A stretch of 64,000 bases of DNA from Strigamia acuminata (GCA_949358305.1 CASHSZ010000105.1:62001-126000); one strand, 5' to 3'. Counted from the stretch's first letter, positions 35,601 to 49,010 are shown. Translations and numbers: made by a program. Notes: generated by a model not told the origin, from the sequence alone.

Positions 35601-36432
35601 TCCCCGCATGTGCACTCGCCGGCGCGTTGGACGAGTTTAAGAAGATTTTATCAATTTCTGACAAAACTTGCATCGATTTTTTGTCAATTTTTGATAAATT
35701 TCCCCAGAATTTTAGCAATAAAACCTTTGAAAATGTATCCAAAAGAGCAGAAATGTCCTGTAAAATATTGCTGAAAATCTGTTGAAATTCATCAAATATT
35801 GACAAAAATCTGTGACGAGCGGAGGGGCGATCCTTTGGCGGCCGAAAGAGAGAGGGGGGACGGTCGGGGCTCCCGCCGACGGGCGGAGGGGCGAGCCTTG
35901 GCGGCCGAGAGAGAGAGAGAGAGAGGACGGCCGGGGCTCCCGCCGGCGCACTGTCCATGGGCGCGCTCGATTTACTGGCGCGTTGGACGAATTTTAAATT
36001 TTTTGTTTCCTATTTCTGACTAAATTTGCACAGACTTTTGTCAATTTTTGACAAATTTTCACGGAATTTCAGCAATGGGACGGACTTATGTAAAACATCG
36101 CTTAAAATCTGGAAATCTGTCAAATCTTCTTTAAATTTATGCAAGATATTGGGAAATTTTGGTTTAACTCGTCCAACGGGCCGGTAAATCGAGCGCCCAC
36201 ACGCGCCCACATGCACGTCCAACCCGCATGGGCACTGTCACATCGGACGTTTGTTGCGTGCAAAACTTGCACCGACTTTTGGCCATTTTTGGTTAAACTT
36301 CCGCACAATTTCTGCCCGATTGGACACTGAGGTTCGGTTTCCGACCGGGTCGTTTCTTGTCCGACCCGCGGCGCGTCGCGGCGCGGCCGGAGGACGGCCC
36401 TCGTCCCCAAAAACCACACTCCGAGTCACGGG
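32617..36432. repeat. Satellite block B4 (3,816 bp, three units)
   Basis: Arms at 32617-32688 and 36361-36432; units at 32987, 34002 and 35017-36027. One private substitution is visible near 36301. Confidence 0.92.
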
Positions 36433-37341
36433 TCGCACGGCCAACAGGCCGTGACGGGCCGTAGCGGGTCGAAAACGGGCCGTTAACGGCCCGTTGACGG
36501 CCCGTTAGCGGCCCGCATGAGGTCGCACGGGCCGTCGGCGAGCCGAAGTCCGGGAACGAAGGCCGTTACGGGACCGTGACGGGACCGTCGGCGGCCCGTT
36601 AACGGCCCGTGCGAGCCGTTACGGGATCGTGACGGGACCGTCGGCGGCCCGTTAACGGCCCGTGCGAGCCGTTACGGAATCGTGACGGGACCGTCGGCGG
36701 CCCGTTAACGGCCCGTGCGGGCCGTTACGGGATCGTGACGGGACCGTCGGCGGCCCGTTAACGGCCCGTGCGACCCCATGCGGGCCGTTGACGGGCCGTT
36801 AACGGGCCGTTAACGGGCCGTTAACGGGCCGTGACGGTGTAAATCGAAAAAATCAACAACCGACAACACGTACATGAAAACGCGTACAACATTCATAGAC
36901 ATTAATCTCGAATCCTGTTTTTGGTTTTACGCCGTTAACGGGCCGTTAACGGCCCGTTAACGGCCCGTTAACGGCCCGCATGAGGTCGTACGGGCCGTTA
37001 CGGGGTCGTGACGGGACCGTCGGCGGCCCGTTAACGGCCCGTGCGGGCCGTTACGGGATAGTTACGGAACCGTCGGCGGCCCGTTAACGGCCCGTGCGAG
37101 CCGTTACGGGATCGTGACGGGACCGTCGGCGGCCCGTTAACGGCCCGTGCGAGCCGTTACGGGATTGTGACGGGACCGTCGGCGGCCCGTTAACGGCCCG
37201 TGCGGGCCGTTTTCGACCCGTTGCGGCCGTTTTCGACCCGTTGCGGCCGTTTTCGACCCGTTGCGGCCCGTTTTCGACCCGTTACGGTCCTTGGCCGTAA
37301 CGGGCCGAAAACGGGAAAACTGAAAAAGTCGAGTGCGAGAC
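36433..37341. repeat. G array 7
   Basis: 909 bp, one spacer at 36842-36928; one more long GC repeat than in arrays 8 and 9. Confidence 0.9.
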
Positions 37342-40142
37342 CACGTGACCCGGAGTGTGGTTTTTGGGGACGAGGGCCGTCCTCCGACCGCGCCGTGACG
37401 CGCCGCGGGTCGGTCACCAACTTTTGTCAATTTTTGACAGATTTTCACGGAATTTCAGCGACATTTTACGAGACGTTTCTGCCCGATGGGACGGACTTCT
37501 GTAAAACATTGCTTAAAATCCATGGAAATTTATCACATATTGACAAAATTCGGTGCAAGTTTTGTCAGAAATTAGGAAAAAACTTTTTTCAAAACTCGTC
37601 CAACGCGCCGGTAAATTGAGCGCCCACGTGCGTCGACAGTGGGCGCTTCAAAACCGCGTGGACACTGTCAGATCTCGGCACAGTTTGATGCGCCCAAATC
37701 TAGCAATACTTGCACCGACTTTTGGCAATTTGTGACAAATTTTCACAGAATTTCGGCAACATTTTACGACACATTTCTGCCCGGTTGGACACATTTCCAC
37801 AGGTTTTTTGTAAAACGTTGCTAAAATTCCGTTGAATTTCATCAAAAATTGTGTCAAAAGTCGGTGACGGGCGGAGGGGCGAGCTCCGGGCGCCCGAGAG
37901 AGAGAGAGAAAGAGAGAGAGAGGGGACGGCCGGGGCTCCCGCCAACGGGCGGAGGGGCGAGCCTTGGCGGGTTGGGCGTGCACTATCTAGGCATGTGGGC
38001 GCTCGATTTACCGGCACGTTGGACAAGTTTTGAAAATTTTTTTTTCCTAATTTTTGACAAAATTAGCACCGAATTTTGCCAATATTTGATAAATTTCCAC
38101 GGAATTTTATCAATGTTTTACAAAAAACCCCTGGAAATGTGTCCAATCGAGCAGAAATGTCTCGTAAAATATCGCTGAAATTTGTCTAAAATTGACAAAA
38201 AATCGGTGCAAGTTTTGCTAGATATTTGCCCGGATCAAACTGTGCCCGAAACCGCCCGATCTGACAGTGTGCACGCGGGCTGGACGTGCCCACTGTCCCC
38301 GCATGTGCACTCGCCGGCGCGTTGGACGAGTTTAAGAAGATTTTATCAATTTCTGACAAAACTTGCATCGATTTTTTGTCAATATTTGATAAATTTCCCC
38401 AGAATTTTAGCAATAAAACCTTTGAAAATGTATCCAAAAGAGCAGAAATGTCCTGTAAAATATTGCTGAAAATCTGTTGAAATTCATCAAATATTGACAA
38501 AAATCTGTGACGAGCGGAGGGGCGATCCTTTGGCGGCCGAAAGAGAGAGGGGGGACGGTCGGGGCTCCCGCCGACGGGCGGAGGGGCGAGCCTTGGCGGC
38601 CGAGAGAGAGAGAGAGAGAGGACGGCCGGGGCTCCCGCCGGCGCACTGTCCACGCATGGGCGCGCTCGATTTACTGGCGCGTTGGACGAATTTTAAATTT
38701 TTTGTTTCCTATTTCTGACAAAATTTGCACCGACTTTTGGCAATTTGTGACAAATTTTCACAGAATTTCGGCAACATTTTACGACACATTTCTGCCCGGT
38801 TGGACACATTTCCACAGGTTTTTTGTAAAACGTTGCTAAAATTCCGTTGAATTTCATCAAAAATTGTGTCAAAAGTCGGTGACGGGCGGAGGGGCGAGCT
38901 CCGGGCGCCCGAGAGAGAGAGAGAAAGAGAGAGAGAGGGGACGGCCGGGGCTCCCGCCAACGGGCGGAGGGGCGAGCCTTGGCGGGTTGGGCGTGCACTA
39001 TCTAGGCATGTGGGCGCTCGATTTACCGGCACGTTGGACAAGTTTTGAAAATTTTTTTTTCCTAATTTTTGACAAAATTAGCACCGAATTTTGCCAATAT
39101 TTGATAAATTTCCACGGAATTTTATCAATGTTTTACAAAAAACCCCTGGAAATGTGTCCAATCGAGCAGAAATGTCTCGTAAAATATCGCTGAAATTTGT
39201 CTAAAATTGACAAAAAATCGGTGCAAGTTTTGCTAGATATTTGCCCGGATCAAACTGTGCCCGAAACCGCCCGATCTGACAGTGTGCACGCGGGCTGGAC
39301 GTGCCCACTGTCCCCGCATGTGCACTCGCCGGCGCGTTGGACGAGTTTAAGAAGATTTTATCAATTTCTGACAAAACTTGCATCGATTTTTTGTCAATAT
39401 TTGATAAATTTCCCCAGAATTTTAGCAATAAAACCTTTGAAAATGTATCCAAAAGAGCAGAAATGTCCTGTAAAATATTGCTGAAAATCTGTTGAAATTC
39501 ATCAAATATTGACAAAAATCTGTGACGAGCGGAGGGGCGATCCTTTGGCGGCCGAAAGAGAGAGGGGGGACGGTCGGGGCTCCCGCCGACGGGCGGAGGG
39601 GCGAGCCTTGGCGGCCGAGAGAGAGAGAGAGAGAGGACGGCCGGGGCTCCCGCCGGCGCACTGTCCATGGGCGCGCTCGATTTACTGGCGCGTTGGACGA
39701 ATTTTAAATTTTTTGTTTCCTATTTCTGACTAAATTTGCACAGACTTTTGTCAATTTTTGACAAATTTTCACGGAATTTCAGCAATGGGACGGACTTATG
39801 TAAAACATCGCTTAAAATCTGGAAATCTGTCAAATCTTCTTTAAATTTATGCAAGATATTGGGAAATTTTGGTTTAACTCGTCCAACGGGCCGGTAAATC
39901 GAGCGCCCACACGCGCCCACATGCACGTCCAACCCGCATGGGCACTGTCACATCGGACGTTTGTTGCGTGCAAAACTTGCACCGACTTTTGGCCATTTTT
40001 GGTTAAACTTTCGCACAATTTCTGCCCGATTGGACACTGAGGTTCGGTTTCCGACCGGGTCGTTTCTTGTCCGACCCGCGGCGCGTCGCGGCGCGGCCGG
40101 AGGACGGCCCTCGTCCCCAAAAACCACACTCCGAGTCACGGG
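37342..40142. repeat. Satellite block B5 (2,801 bp, two units)
   Basis: Arms at 37342-37413 and 40071-40142; units at 37712-38726 and 38727-39737. Confidence 0.92.
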
Positions 40143-40998
40143 TCGCACGGCCAACAGGCCGTGACGGGCCGTAGCGGGTCGAAAACGGGCCGTTAACGGC
40201 CCGTTGACGGCCCGTTAGCGGCCCGCATGAGGTCGCACGGGCCGTCGGCGAGCCGAAGTCCGGGAACGAAGGCCGTTACGGGATCGTGACGGGACCGTCG
40301 GCGGCCCGTTAACGGCCCGTGCGAGCCGTTACGGAATCGTGACGGGACCGTCGGCGGCCCGTTAACGGCCCGTGCGGGCCGTTACGGGATCGTGACGGGA
40401 CCGTCGGCGGCCCGTTAACGGCCCGTGCGACCCCATGCGGGCCGTTGACGGGCCGTTAACGGGCCGTTAACGGGCCGTTAACGGGCCGTGACGGTGTAAA
40501 TCGAAAAAATCAACAACCGACAACACGTACATGAAAACGCGTACAACATTCATAGACATTAATCTCGAATCCTGTTTTTGGTTTTACGCCGTTAACGGGC
40601 CGTTAACGGCCCGTTAACGGCCCGTTAACGGCCCGCATGAGGTCGTACGGGCCGTTACGGGGTCGTGACGGGACCGTCGGCGGCCCGTTAACGGCCCGTG
40701 CGGGCCGTTACGGGATAGTTACGGAACCGTCGGCGGCCCGTTAACGGCCCGTGCGAGCCGTTACGGGATCGTGACGGGACCGTCGGCGGCCCGTTAACGG
40801 CCCGTGCGAGCCGTTACGGGATTGTGACGGGACCGTCGGCGGCCCGTTAACGGCCCGTGCGGGCCGTTTTCGACCCGTTGCGGCCGTTTTCGACCCGTTG
40901 CGGCCGTTTTCGACCCGTTGCGGCCCGTTTTCGACCCGTTACGGTCCTTGGCCGTAACGGGCCGAAAACGGGAAAACTGAAAAAGTCGAGTGCGAGAC
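40143..40998. repeat. G array 8
   Basis: 856 bp with a spacer at 40499-40585. Together with B5 it forms a 3,657-bp higher-order repeat that recurs at 40999 and 44656. Confidence 0.9.
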
Positions 40999-43799
40999 CA
41001 CGTGACCCGGAGTGTGGTTTTTGGGGACGAGGGCCGTCCTCCGACCGCGCCGTGACGCGCCGCGGGTCGGTCACCAACTTTTGTCAATTTTTGACAGATT
41101 TTCACGGAATTTCAGCGACATTTTACGAGACGTTTCTGCCCGATGGGACGGACTTCTGTAAAACATTGCTTAAAATCCATGGAAATTTATCACATATTGA
41201 CAAAATTCGGTGCAAGTTTTGTCAGAAATTAGGAAAAAACTTTTTTCAAAACTCGTCCAACGCGCCGGTAAATTGAGCGCCCACGTGCGTCGACAGTGGG
41301 CGCTTCAAAACCGCGTGGACACTGTCAGATCTCGGCACAGTTTGATGCGCCCAAATCTAGCAATACTTGCACCGACTTTTGGCAATTTGTGACAAATTTT
41401 CACAGAATTTCGGCAACATTTTACGACACATTTCTGCCCGGTTGGACACATTTCCACAGGTTTTTTGTAAAACGTTGCTAAAATTCCGTTGAATTTCATC
41501 AAAAATTGTGTCAAAAGTCGGTGACGGGCGGAGGGGCGAGCTCCGGGCGCCCGAGAGAGAGAGAGAAAGAGAGAGAGAGGGGACGGCCGGGGCTCCCGCC
41601 AACGGGCGGAGGGGCGAGCCTTGGCGGGTTGGGCGTGCACTATCTAGGCATGTGGGCGCTCGATTTACCGGCACGTTGGACAAGTTTTGAAAATTTTTTT
41701 TTCCTAATTTTTGACAAAATTAGCACCGAATTTTGCCAATATTTGATAAATTTCCACGGAATTTTATCAATGTTTTACAAAAAACCCCTGGAAATGTGTC
41801 CAATCGAGCAGAAATGTCTCGTAAAATATCGCTGAAATTTGTCTAAAATTGACAAAAAATCGGTGCAAGTTTTGCTAGATATTTGCCCGGATCAAACTGT
41901 GCCCGAAACCGCCCGATCTGACAGTGTGCACGCGGGCTGGACGTGCCCACTGTCCCCGCATGTGCACTCGCCGGCGCGTTGGACGAGTTTAAGAAGATTT
42001 TATCAATTTCTGACAAAACTTGCATCGATTTTTTGTCAATATTTGATAAATTTCCCCAGAATTTTAGCAATAAAACCTTTGAAAATGTATCCAAAAGAGC
42101 AGAAATGTCCTGTAAAATATTGCTGAAAATCTGTTGAAATTCATCAAATATTGACAAAAATCTGTGACGAGCGGAGGGGCGATCCTTTGGCGGCCGAAAG
42201 AGAGAGGGGGGACGGTCGGGGCTCCCGCCGACGGGCGGAGGGGCGAGCCTTGGCGGCCGAGAGAGAGAGAGAGAGAGGACGGCCGGGGCTCCCGCCGGCG
42301 CACTGTCCACGCATGGGCGCGCTCGATTTACTGGCGCGTTGGACGAATTTTAAATTTTTTGTTTCCTATTTCTGACAAAATTTGCACCGACTTTTGGCAA
42401 TTTGTGACAAATTTTCACAGAATTTCGGCAACATTTTACGACACATTTCTGCCCGGTTGGACACATTTCCACAGGTTTTTTGTAAAACGTTGCTAAAATT
42501 CCGTTGAATTTCATCAAAAATTGTGTCAAAAGTCGGTGACGGGCGGAGGGGCGAGCTCCGGGCGCCCGAGAGAGAGAGAGAAAGAGAGAGAGAGGGGACG
42601 GCCGGGGCTCCCGCCAACGGGCGGAGGGGCGAGCCTTGGCGGGTTGGGCGTGCACTATCTAGGCATGTGGGCGCTCGATTTACCGGCACGTTGGACAAGT
42701 TTTGAAAATTTTTTTTTCCTAATTTTTGACAAAATTAGCACCGAATTTTGCCAATATTTGATAAATTTCCACGGAATTTTATCAATGTTTTACAAAAAAC
42801 CCCTGGAAATGTGTCCAATCGAGCAGAAATGTCTCGTAAAATATCGCTGAAATTTGTCTAAAATTGACAAAAAATCGGTGCAAGTTTTGCTAGATATTTG
42901 CCCGGATCAAACTGTGCCCGAAACCGCCCGATCTGACAGTGTGCACGCGGGCTGGACGTGCCCACTGTCCCCGCATGTGCACTCGCCGGCGCGTTGGACG
43001 AGTTTAAGAAGATTTTATCAATTTCTGACAAAACTTGCATCGATTTTTTGTCAATATTTGATAAATTTCCCCAGAATTTTAGCAATAAAACCTTTGAAAA
43101 TGTATCCAAAAGAGCAGAAATGTCCTGTAAAATATTGCTGAAAATCTGTTGAAATTCATCAAATATTGACAAAAATCTGTGACGAGCGGAGGGGCGATCC
43201 TTTGGCGGCCGAAAGAGAGAGGGGGGACGGTCGGGGCTCCCGCCGACGGGCGGAGGGGCGAGCCTTGGCGGCCGAGAGAGAGAGAGAGAGAGGACGGCCG
43301 GGGCTCCCGCCGGCGCACTGTCCATGGGCGCGCTCGATTTACTGGCGCGTTGGACGAATTTTAAATTTTTTGTTTCCTATTTCTGACTAAATTTGCACAG
43401 ACTTTTGTCAATTTTTGACAAATTTTCACGGAATTTCAGCAATGGGACGGACTTATGTAAAACATCGCTTAAAATCTGGAAATCTGTCAAATCTTCTTTA
43501 AATTTATGCAAGATATTGGGAAATTTTGGTTTAACTCGTCCAACGGGCCGGTAAATCGAGCGCCCACACGCGCCCACATGCACGTCCAACCCGCATGGGC
43601 ACTGTCACATCGGACGTTTGTTGCGTGCAAAACTTGCACCGACTTTTGGCCATTTTTGGTTAAACTTTCGCACAATTTCTGCCCGATTGGACACTGAGGT
43701 TCGGTTTCCGACCGGGTCGTTTCTTGTCCGACCCGCGGCGCGTCGCGGCGCGGCCGGAGGACGGCCCTCGTCCCCAAAAACCACACTCCGAGTCACGGG
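40999..43799. repeat. Satellite block B6 (2,801 bp, two units)
   Basis: Arms at 40999-41070 and 43728-43799; units at 41369-42383 and 42384-43394. Confidence 0.92.
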
Positions 43800-44655
43800 T
43801 CGCACGGCCAACAGGCCGTGGCGGGCCGTAGCGGGTCGAAAACGGGCCGTTAACGGCCCGTTGACGGCCCGTTAGCGGCCCGCATGAGGTCGCACGGGCC
43901 GTCGGCGAGCCGAAGTCCGGGAACGAAGGCCGTTACGGGATCGTGACGGGACCGTCGGCGGCCCGTTAACGGCCCGTGCGAGCCGTTACGGAATCGTGAC
44001 GGGACCGTCGGCGGCCCGTTAACGGCCCGTGCGGGCCGTTACGGGATCGTGACGGGACCGTCGGCGGCCCGTTAACGGCCCGTGCGACCCCATGCGGGCC
44101 GTTGACGGGCCGTTAACGGGCCGTTAACGGGCCGTTAACGGGCCGTGACGGTGTAAATCGAAAAAATCAACAACCGACAACACGTACATGAAAACGCGTA
44201 CAACATTCATAGACATTAATCTCGAATCCTGTTTTTGGTTTTACGCCGTTAACGGGCCGTTAACGGCCCGTTAACGGCCCGTTAACGGCCCGCATGAGGT
44301 CGTACGGGCCGTTACGGGGTCGTGACGGGACCGTCGGCGGCCCGTTAACGGCCCGTGCGGGCCGTTACGGGATAGTTACGGAACCGTCGGCGGCCCGTTA
44401 ACGGCCCGTGCGAGCCGTTACGGGATCGTGACGGGACCGTCGGCGGCCCGTTAACGGCCCGTGCGAGCCGTTACGGGATTGTGACGGGACCGTCGGCGGC
44501 CCGTTAACGGCCCGTGCGGGCCGTTTTCGACCCGTTGCGGCCGTTTTCGACCCGTTGCGGCCGTTTTCGACCCGTTGCGGCCCGTTTTCGACCCGTTACG
44601 GTCCTTGGCCGTAACGGGCCGAAAACGGGAAAACTGAAAAAGTCGAGTGCGAGAC
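43800..44655. repeat. G array 9
   Basis: 856 bp with a spacer at 44156-44242; one substitution near 43821 relative to its copies. Confidence 0.9.
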
Positions 44656-47456
44656 CACGTGACCCGGAGTGTGGTTTTTGGGGACGAGGGCCGTCCTCCG
44701 ACCGCGCCGTGACGCGCCGCGGGTCGGTCACCAACTTTTGTCAATTTTTGACAGATTTTCACGGAATTTCAGCGACATTTTACGAGACGTTTCTGCCCGA
44801 TGGGACGGACTTCTGTAAAACATTGCTTAAAATCCATGGAAATTTATCACATATTGACAAAATTCGGTGCAAGTTTTGTCAGAAATTAGGAAAAAACTTT
44901 TTTCAAAACTCGTCCAACGCGCCGGTAAATTGAGCGCCCACGTGCGTCGACAGTGGGCGCTTCAAAACCGCGTGGACACTGTCAGATCTCGGCACAGTTT
45001 GATGCGCCCAAATCTAGCAATACTTGCACCGACTTTTGGCAATTTGTGACAAATTTTCACAGAATTTCGGCAACATTTTACGACACATTTCTGCCCGGTT
45101 GGACACATTTCCACAGGTTTTTTGTAAAACGTTGCTAAAATTCCGTTGAATTTCATCAAAAATTGTGTCAAAAGTCGGTGACGGGCGGAGGGGCGAGCTC
45201 CGGGCGCCCGAGAGAGAGAGAGAAAGAGAGAGAGAGGGGACGGCCGGGGCTCCCGCCAACGGGCGGAGGGGCGAGCCTTGGCGGGTTGGGCGTGCACTAT
45301 CTAGGCATGTGGGCGCTCGATTTACCGGCACGTTGGACAAGTTTTGAAAATTTTTTTTTCCTAATTTTTGACAAAATTAGCACCGAATTTTGCCAATATT
45401 TGATAAATTTCCACGGAATTTTATCAATGTTTTACAAAAAACCCCTGGAAATGTGTCCAATCGAGCAGAAATGTCTCGTAAAATATCGCTGAAATTTGTC
45501 TAAAATTGACAAAAAATCGGTGCAAGTTTTGCTAGATATTTGCCCGGATCAAACTGTGCCCGAAACCGCCCGATCTGACAGTGTGCACGCGGGCTGGACG
45601 TGCCCACTGTCCCCGCATGTGCACTCGCCGGCGCGTTGGACGAGTTTAAGAAGATTTTATCAATTTCTGACAAAACTTGCATCGATTTTTTGTCAATATT
45701 TGATAAATTTCCCCAGAATTTTAGCAATAAAACCTTTGAAAATGTATCCAAAAGAGCAGAAATGTCCTGTAAAATATTGCTGAAAATCTGTTGAAATTCA
45801 TCAAATATTGACAAAAATCTGTGACGAGCGGAGGGGCGATCCTTTGGCGGCCGAAAGAGAGAGGGGGGACGGTCGGGGCTCCCGCCGACGGGCGGAGGGG
45901 CGAGCCTTGGCGGCCGAGAGAGAGAGAGAGAGAGGACGGCCGGGGCTCCCGCCGGCGCACTGTCCACGCATGGGCGCGCTCGATTTACTGGCGCGTTGGA
46001 CGAATTTTAAATTTTTTGTTTCCTATTTCTGACAAAATTTGCACCGACTTTTGGCAATTTGTGACAAATTTTCACAGAATTTCGGCAACATTTTACGACA
46101 CATTTCTGCCCGGTTGGACACATTTCCACAGGTTTTTTGTAAAACGTTGCTAAAATTCCGTTGAATTTCATCAAAAATTGTGTCAAAAGTCGGTGACGGG
46201 CGGAGGGGCGAGCTCCGGGCGCCCGAGAGAGAGAGAGAAAGAGAGAGAGAGGGGACGGCCGGGGCTCCCGCCAACGGGCGGAGGGGCGAGCCTTGGCGGG
46301 TTGGGCGTGCACTATCTAGGCATGTGGGCGCTCGATTTACCGGCACGTTGGACAAGTTTTGAAAATTTTTTTTTCCTAATTTTTGACAAAATTAGCACCG
46401 AATTTTGCCAATATTTGATAAATTTCCACGGAATTTTATCAATGTTTTACAAAAAACCCCTGGAAATGTGTCCAATCGAGCAGAAATGTCTCGTAAAATA
46501 TCGCTGAAATTTGTCTAAAATTGACAAAAAATCGGTGCAAGTTTTGCTAGATATTTGCCCGGATCAAACTGTGCCCGAAACCGCCCGATCTGACAGTGTG
46601 CACGCGGGCTGGACGTGCCCACTGTCCCCGCATGTGCACTCGCCGGCGCGTTGGACGAGTTTAAGAAGATTTTATCAATTTCTGACAAAACTTGCATCGA
46701 TTTTTTGTCAATATTTGATAAATTTCCCCAGAATTTTAGCAATAAAACCTTTGAAAATGTATCCAAAAGAGCAGAAATGTCCTGTAAAATATTGCTGAAA
46801 ATCTGTTGAAATTCATCAAATATTGACAAAAATCTGTGACGAGCGGAGGGGCGATCCTTTGGCGGCCGAAAGAGAGAGGGGGGACGGTCGGGGCTCCCGC
46901 CGACGGGCGGAGGGGCGAGCCTTGGCGGCCGAGAGAGAGAGAGAGAGAGGACGGCCGGGGCTCCCGCCGGCGCACTGTCCATGGGCGCGCTCGATTTACT
47001 GGCGCGTTGGACGAATTTTAAATTTTTTGTTTCCTATTTCTGACTAAATTTGCACAGACTTTTGTCAATTTTTGACAAATTTTCACGGAATTTCAGCAAT
47101 GGGACGGACTTATGTAAAACATCGCTTAAAATCTGGAAATCTGTCAAATCTTCTTTAAATTTATGCAAGATATTGGGAAATTTTGGTTTAACTCGTCCAA
47201 CGGGCCGGTAAATCGAGCGCCCACACGCGCCCACATGCACGTCCAACCCGCATGGGCACTGTCACATCGGACGTTTGTTGCGTGCAAAACTTGCACCGAC
47301 TTTTGGCCATTTTTGGTTAAACTTTCGCACAATTTCTGCCCGATTGGACACTGAGGTTCGGTTTCCGACCGGGTCGTTTCTTGTCCGACCCGCGGCGCGT
47401 CGCGGCGCGGCCGGAGGACGGCCCTCGTCCCCAAAAACCACACTCCGAGTCACGGG
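44656..47456. repeat. Satellite block B7 (2,801 bp, two units)
   Basis: Arms at 44656-44727 and 47385-47456; units at 45026-46040 and 46041-47051. Confidence 0.92.
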
Positions 47457-48243
47457 TCGCACGGCCAACAGGCCGTGACGGGCCGTAGCGGGTCGAAAAC
47501 GGGCCGTTAACGGCCCGTTGACGGCCCGTTAGCGGCCCGCATGAGGTCGCACGGGCCGTCGGCGAGCCGAAGTCCGGGAACGAAGGCCGTTACGGGACCG
47601 TGACGGGACCGTCGGCGGCCCGTTAACGGCCCGTGCGAGCCGTTACGGGACCGTGACGGGACCGTCGGCGGCCCGTTAACGGCCCGTGCGGGCCGTTACG
47701 GGATCGTGACGGGACCGTCGGCGGCCCGTTAACGGCCCGTGCGGGCCGTTACGGGATCGTAACGGGCCGTTAACGGGCCGTTAACGGGCCGTTAACGGGC
47801 CGTGACGGTGTAAATCGAAAAAATCAACAACCGACAACACGTACATGAAAACGCGTACAACATTCATAGACATTAATCTCGAATCCTGTTTTTGGTTTTA
47901 CGCCGTTAACGGGCCGTTAACGGCCCGTTAACGGCCCGTTAACGGCCCGCATGAGGTCGTACGGGCCGTTACGGGGTCGTGACGGGATCGTCGGCGGCCC
48001 GTTAACGGCCCGTGCGGGCCGTTACGGGATAGTTACGGAACCGTCGGCGGCCCGTTAACGGCCCGTGCGAGCCGTTACGGGATCGTGACGGGACCGTCGG
48101 CGGCCCGTTAACGGCCCGTGCGAGCCGTTACGGGATTGTGACGGGACCGTCGGCGGCCCGTTAACGGCCCGTGCGGGCCGTTTTCGACCCGTTGCGGCCG
48201 TTTTCGACCCGTTGCGGCCCGTTTTCGACCCGTTACGGTCCTT
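47457..48243. repeat. G array 10
   Basis: CpG-rich palindromic repeats with the last spacer at 47813-47899. It leads into a third F module, as arrays 1 and 4 do. Confidence 0.9.
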
Positions 48244-48683
48244 GGCCGTAACGGGCCGAAAACGGGAAAACTGAAAAAGTCGAGTGCGAGACCACGTGAC
48301 CCGGAGTGTGGTTTTTGGGGGCGAGGGCCGTCCTCCGACCGCGCCGTGACGCGCCCCGAGTCGGATCAAGAGGCGACCCGGTCGGAAACCGAACCTCGGG
48401 GTTCCTCGAGGCGTGGTTTTTTGGGGACGGGGGGAGGGGGGGGGGGGGGGGATCGGGTCGCGTGCTCCGACCGCGCCGCAACGCGATGTGGGTCGGTCAC
48501 CAACTTTTGTCAATTTTTGACAAATTTCCACGGAATTTCAGCAACATTTTACGAGACGTTTCTGCCCGACTAGACACGTTTCCGCAGGTTTTAGCAAAAC
48601 AACGTTAAATTCTGTGGAAATTTATCAAATGTTGACAAAATTCTGTGCAAGTTTTGTCAGATACTTACTTACTTACGATATAA
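48244..48683. repeat. F module 3, left half only
   Basis: Matches 10970-11409 and 22944-23383, including the G run (about 48428-48451), up to the sequence ACTTACTTACGATATAA, where similarity stops. Confidence 0.85.
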
Positions 48684-49010
48684 ACTCGAACGTCGTCCAT
48701 CGACACTCTCAACATTCCACCGGACATTTTCCGGAAGAGTTTGTCCCGATCGGGACCACGCCTCGACGAAGCCCGGGACCCGGTTTCCGACCGGGTCGTT
48801 TTTGGCCCAAGTCACGGCGCGTCGCGGCGCTTTCGGAGCACGCGACCCGATCCCCCCCTCCCCCCGTTCTCAAAAACCACGCCTCGACGAAGCCCGGGAC
48901 CCGGTTTCCGACCGGGTCGTTTTTGGCCCAAGTCACGGCGCGTCGCGGCGCGTTCGGAGCACATGAACCGATCCCCCCTCCCTCCCGTCACAAAAACCAC
49001 GTTTTAGCGA
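48684..49010. repeat. Rearranged satellite edge: inverted fragment plus 121-bp tandem repeat
   Basis: About 75 bp after 48683 match the reverse complement of 11465-11545 at roughly 88% identity. Then a 121-bp unit starting ACCACGCCTCGACGAAGCC occurs at 48755 and 48876, with a diverged partial copy from 48997. The long frame across this region is carried by repeats and is not considered a gene. Confidence 0.7.

Noticed and set aside
5187-48608. Hundreds of open frames of 60-160 codons repeated through the satellite on both strands, some with long Arg-Glu or Ser-Leu runs
   Set aside because: They recur only because the DNA repeats. Arg-Glu and Ser-Leu runs are translations of (GA)n and (TC)n, several frames overlap on both strands, and no domain is recognisable.
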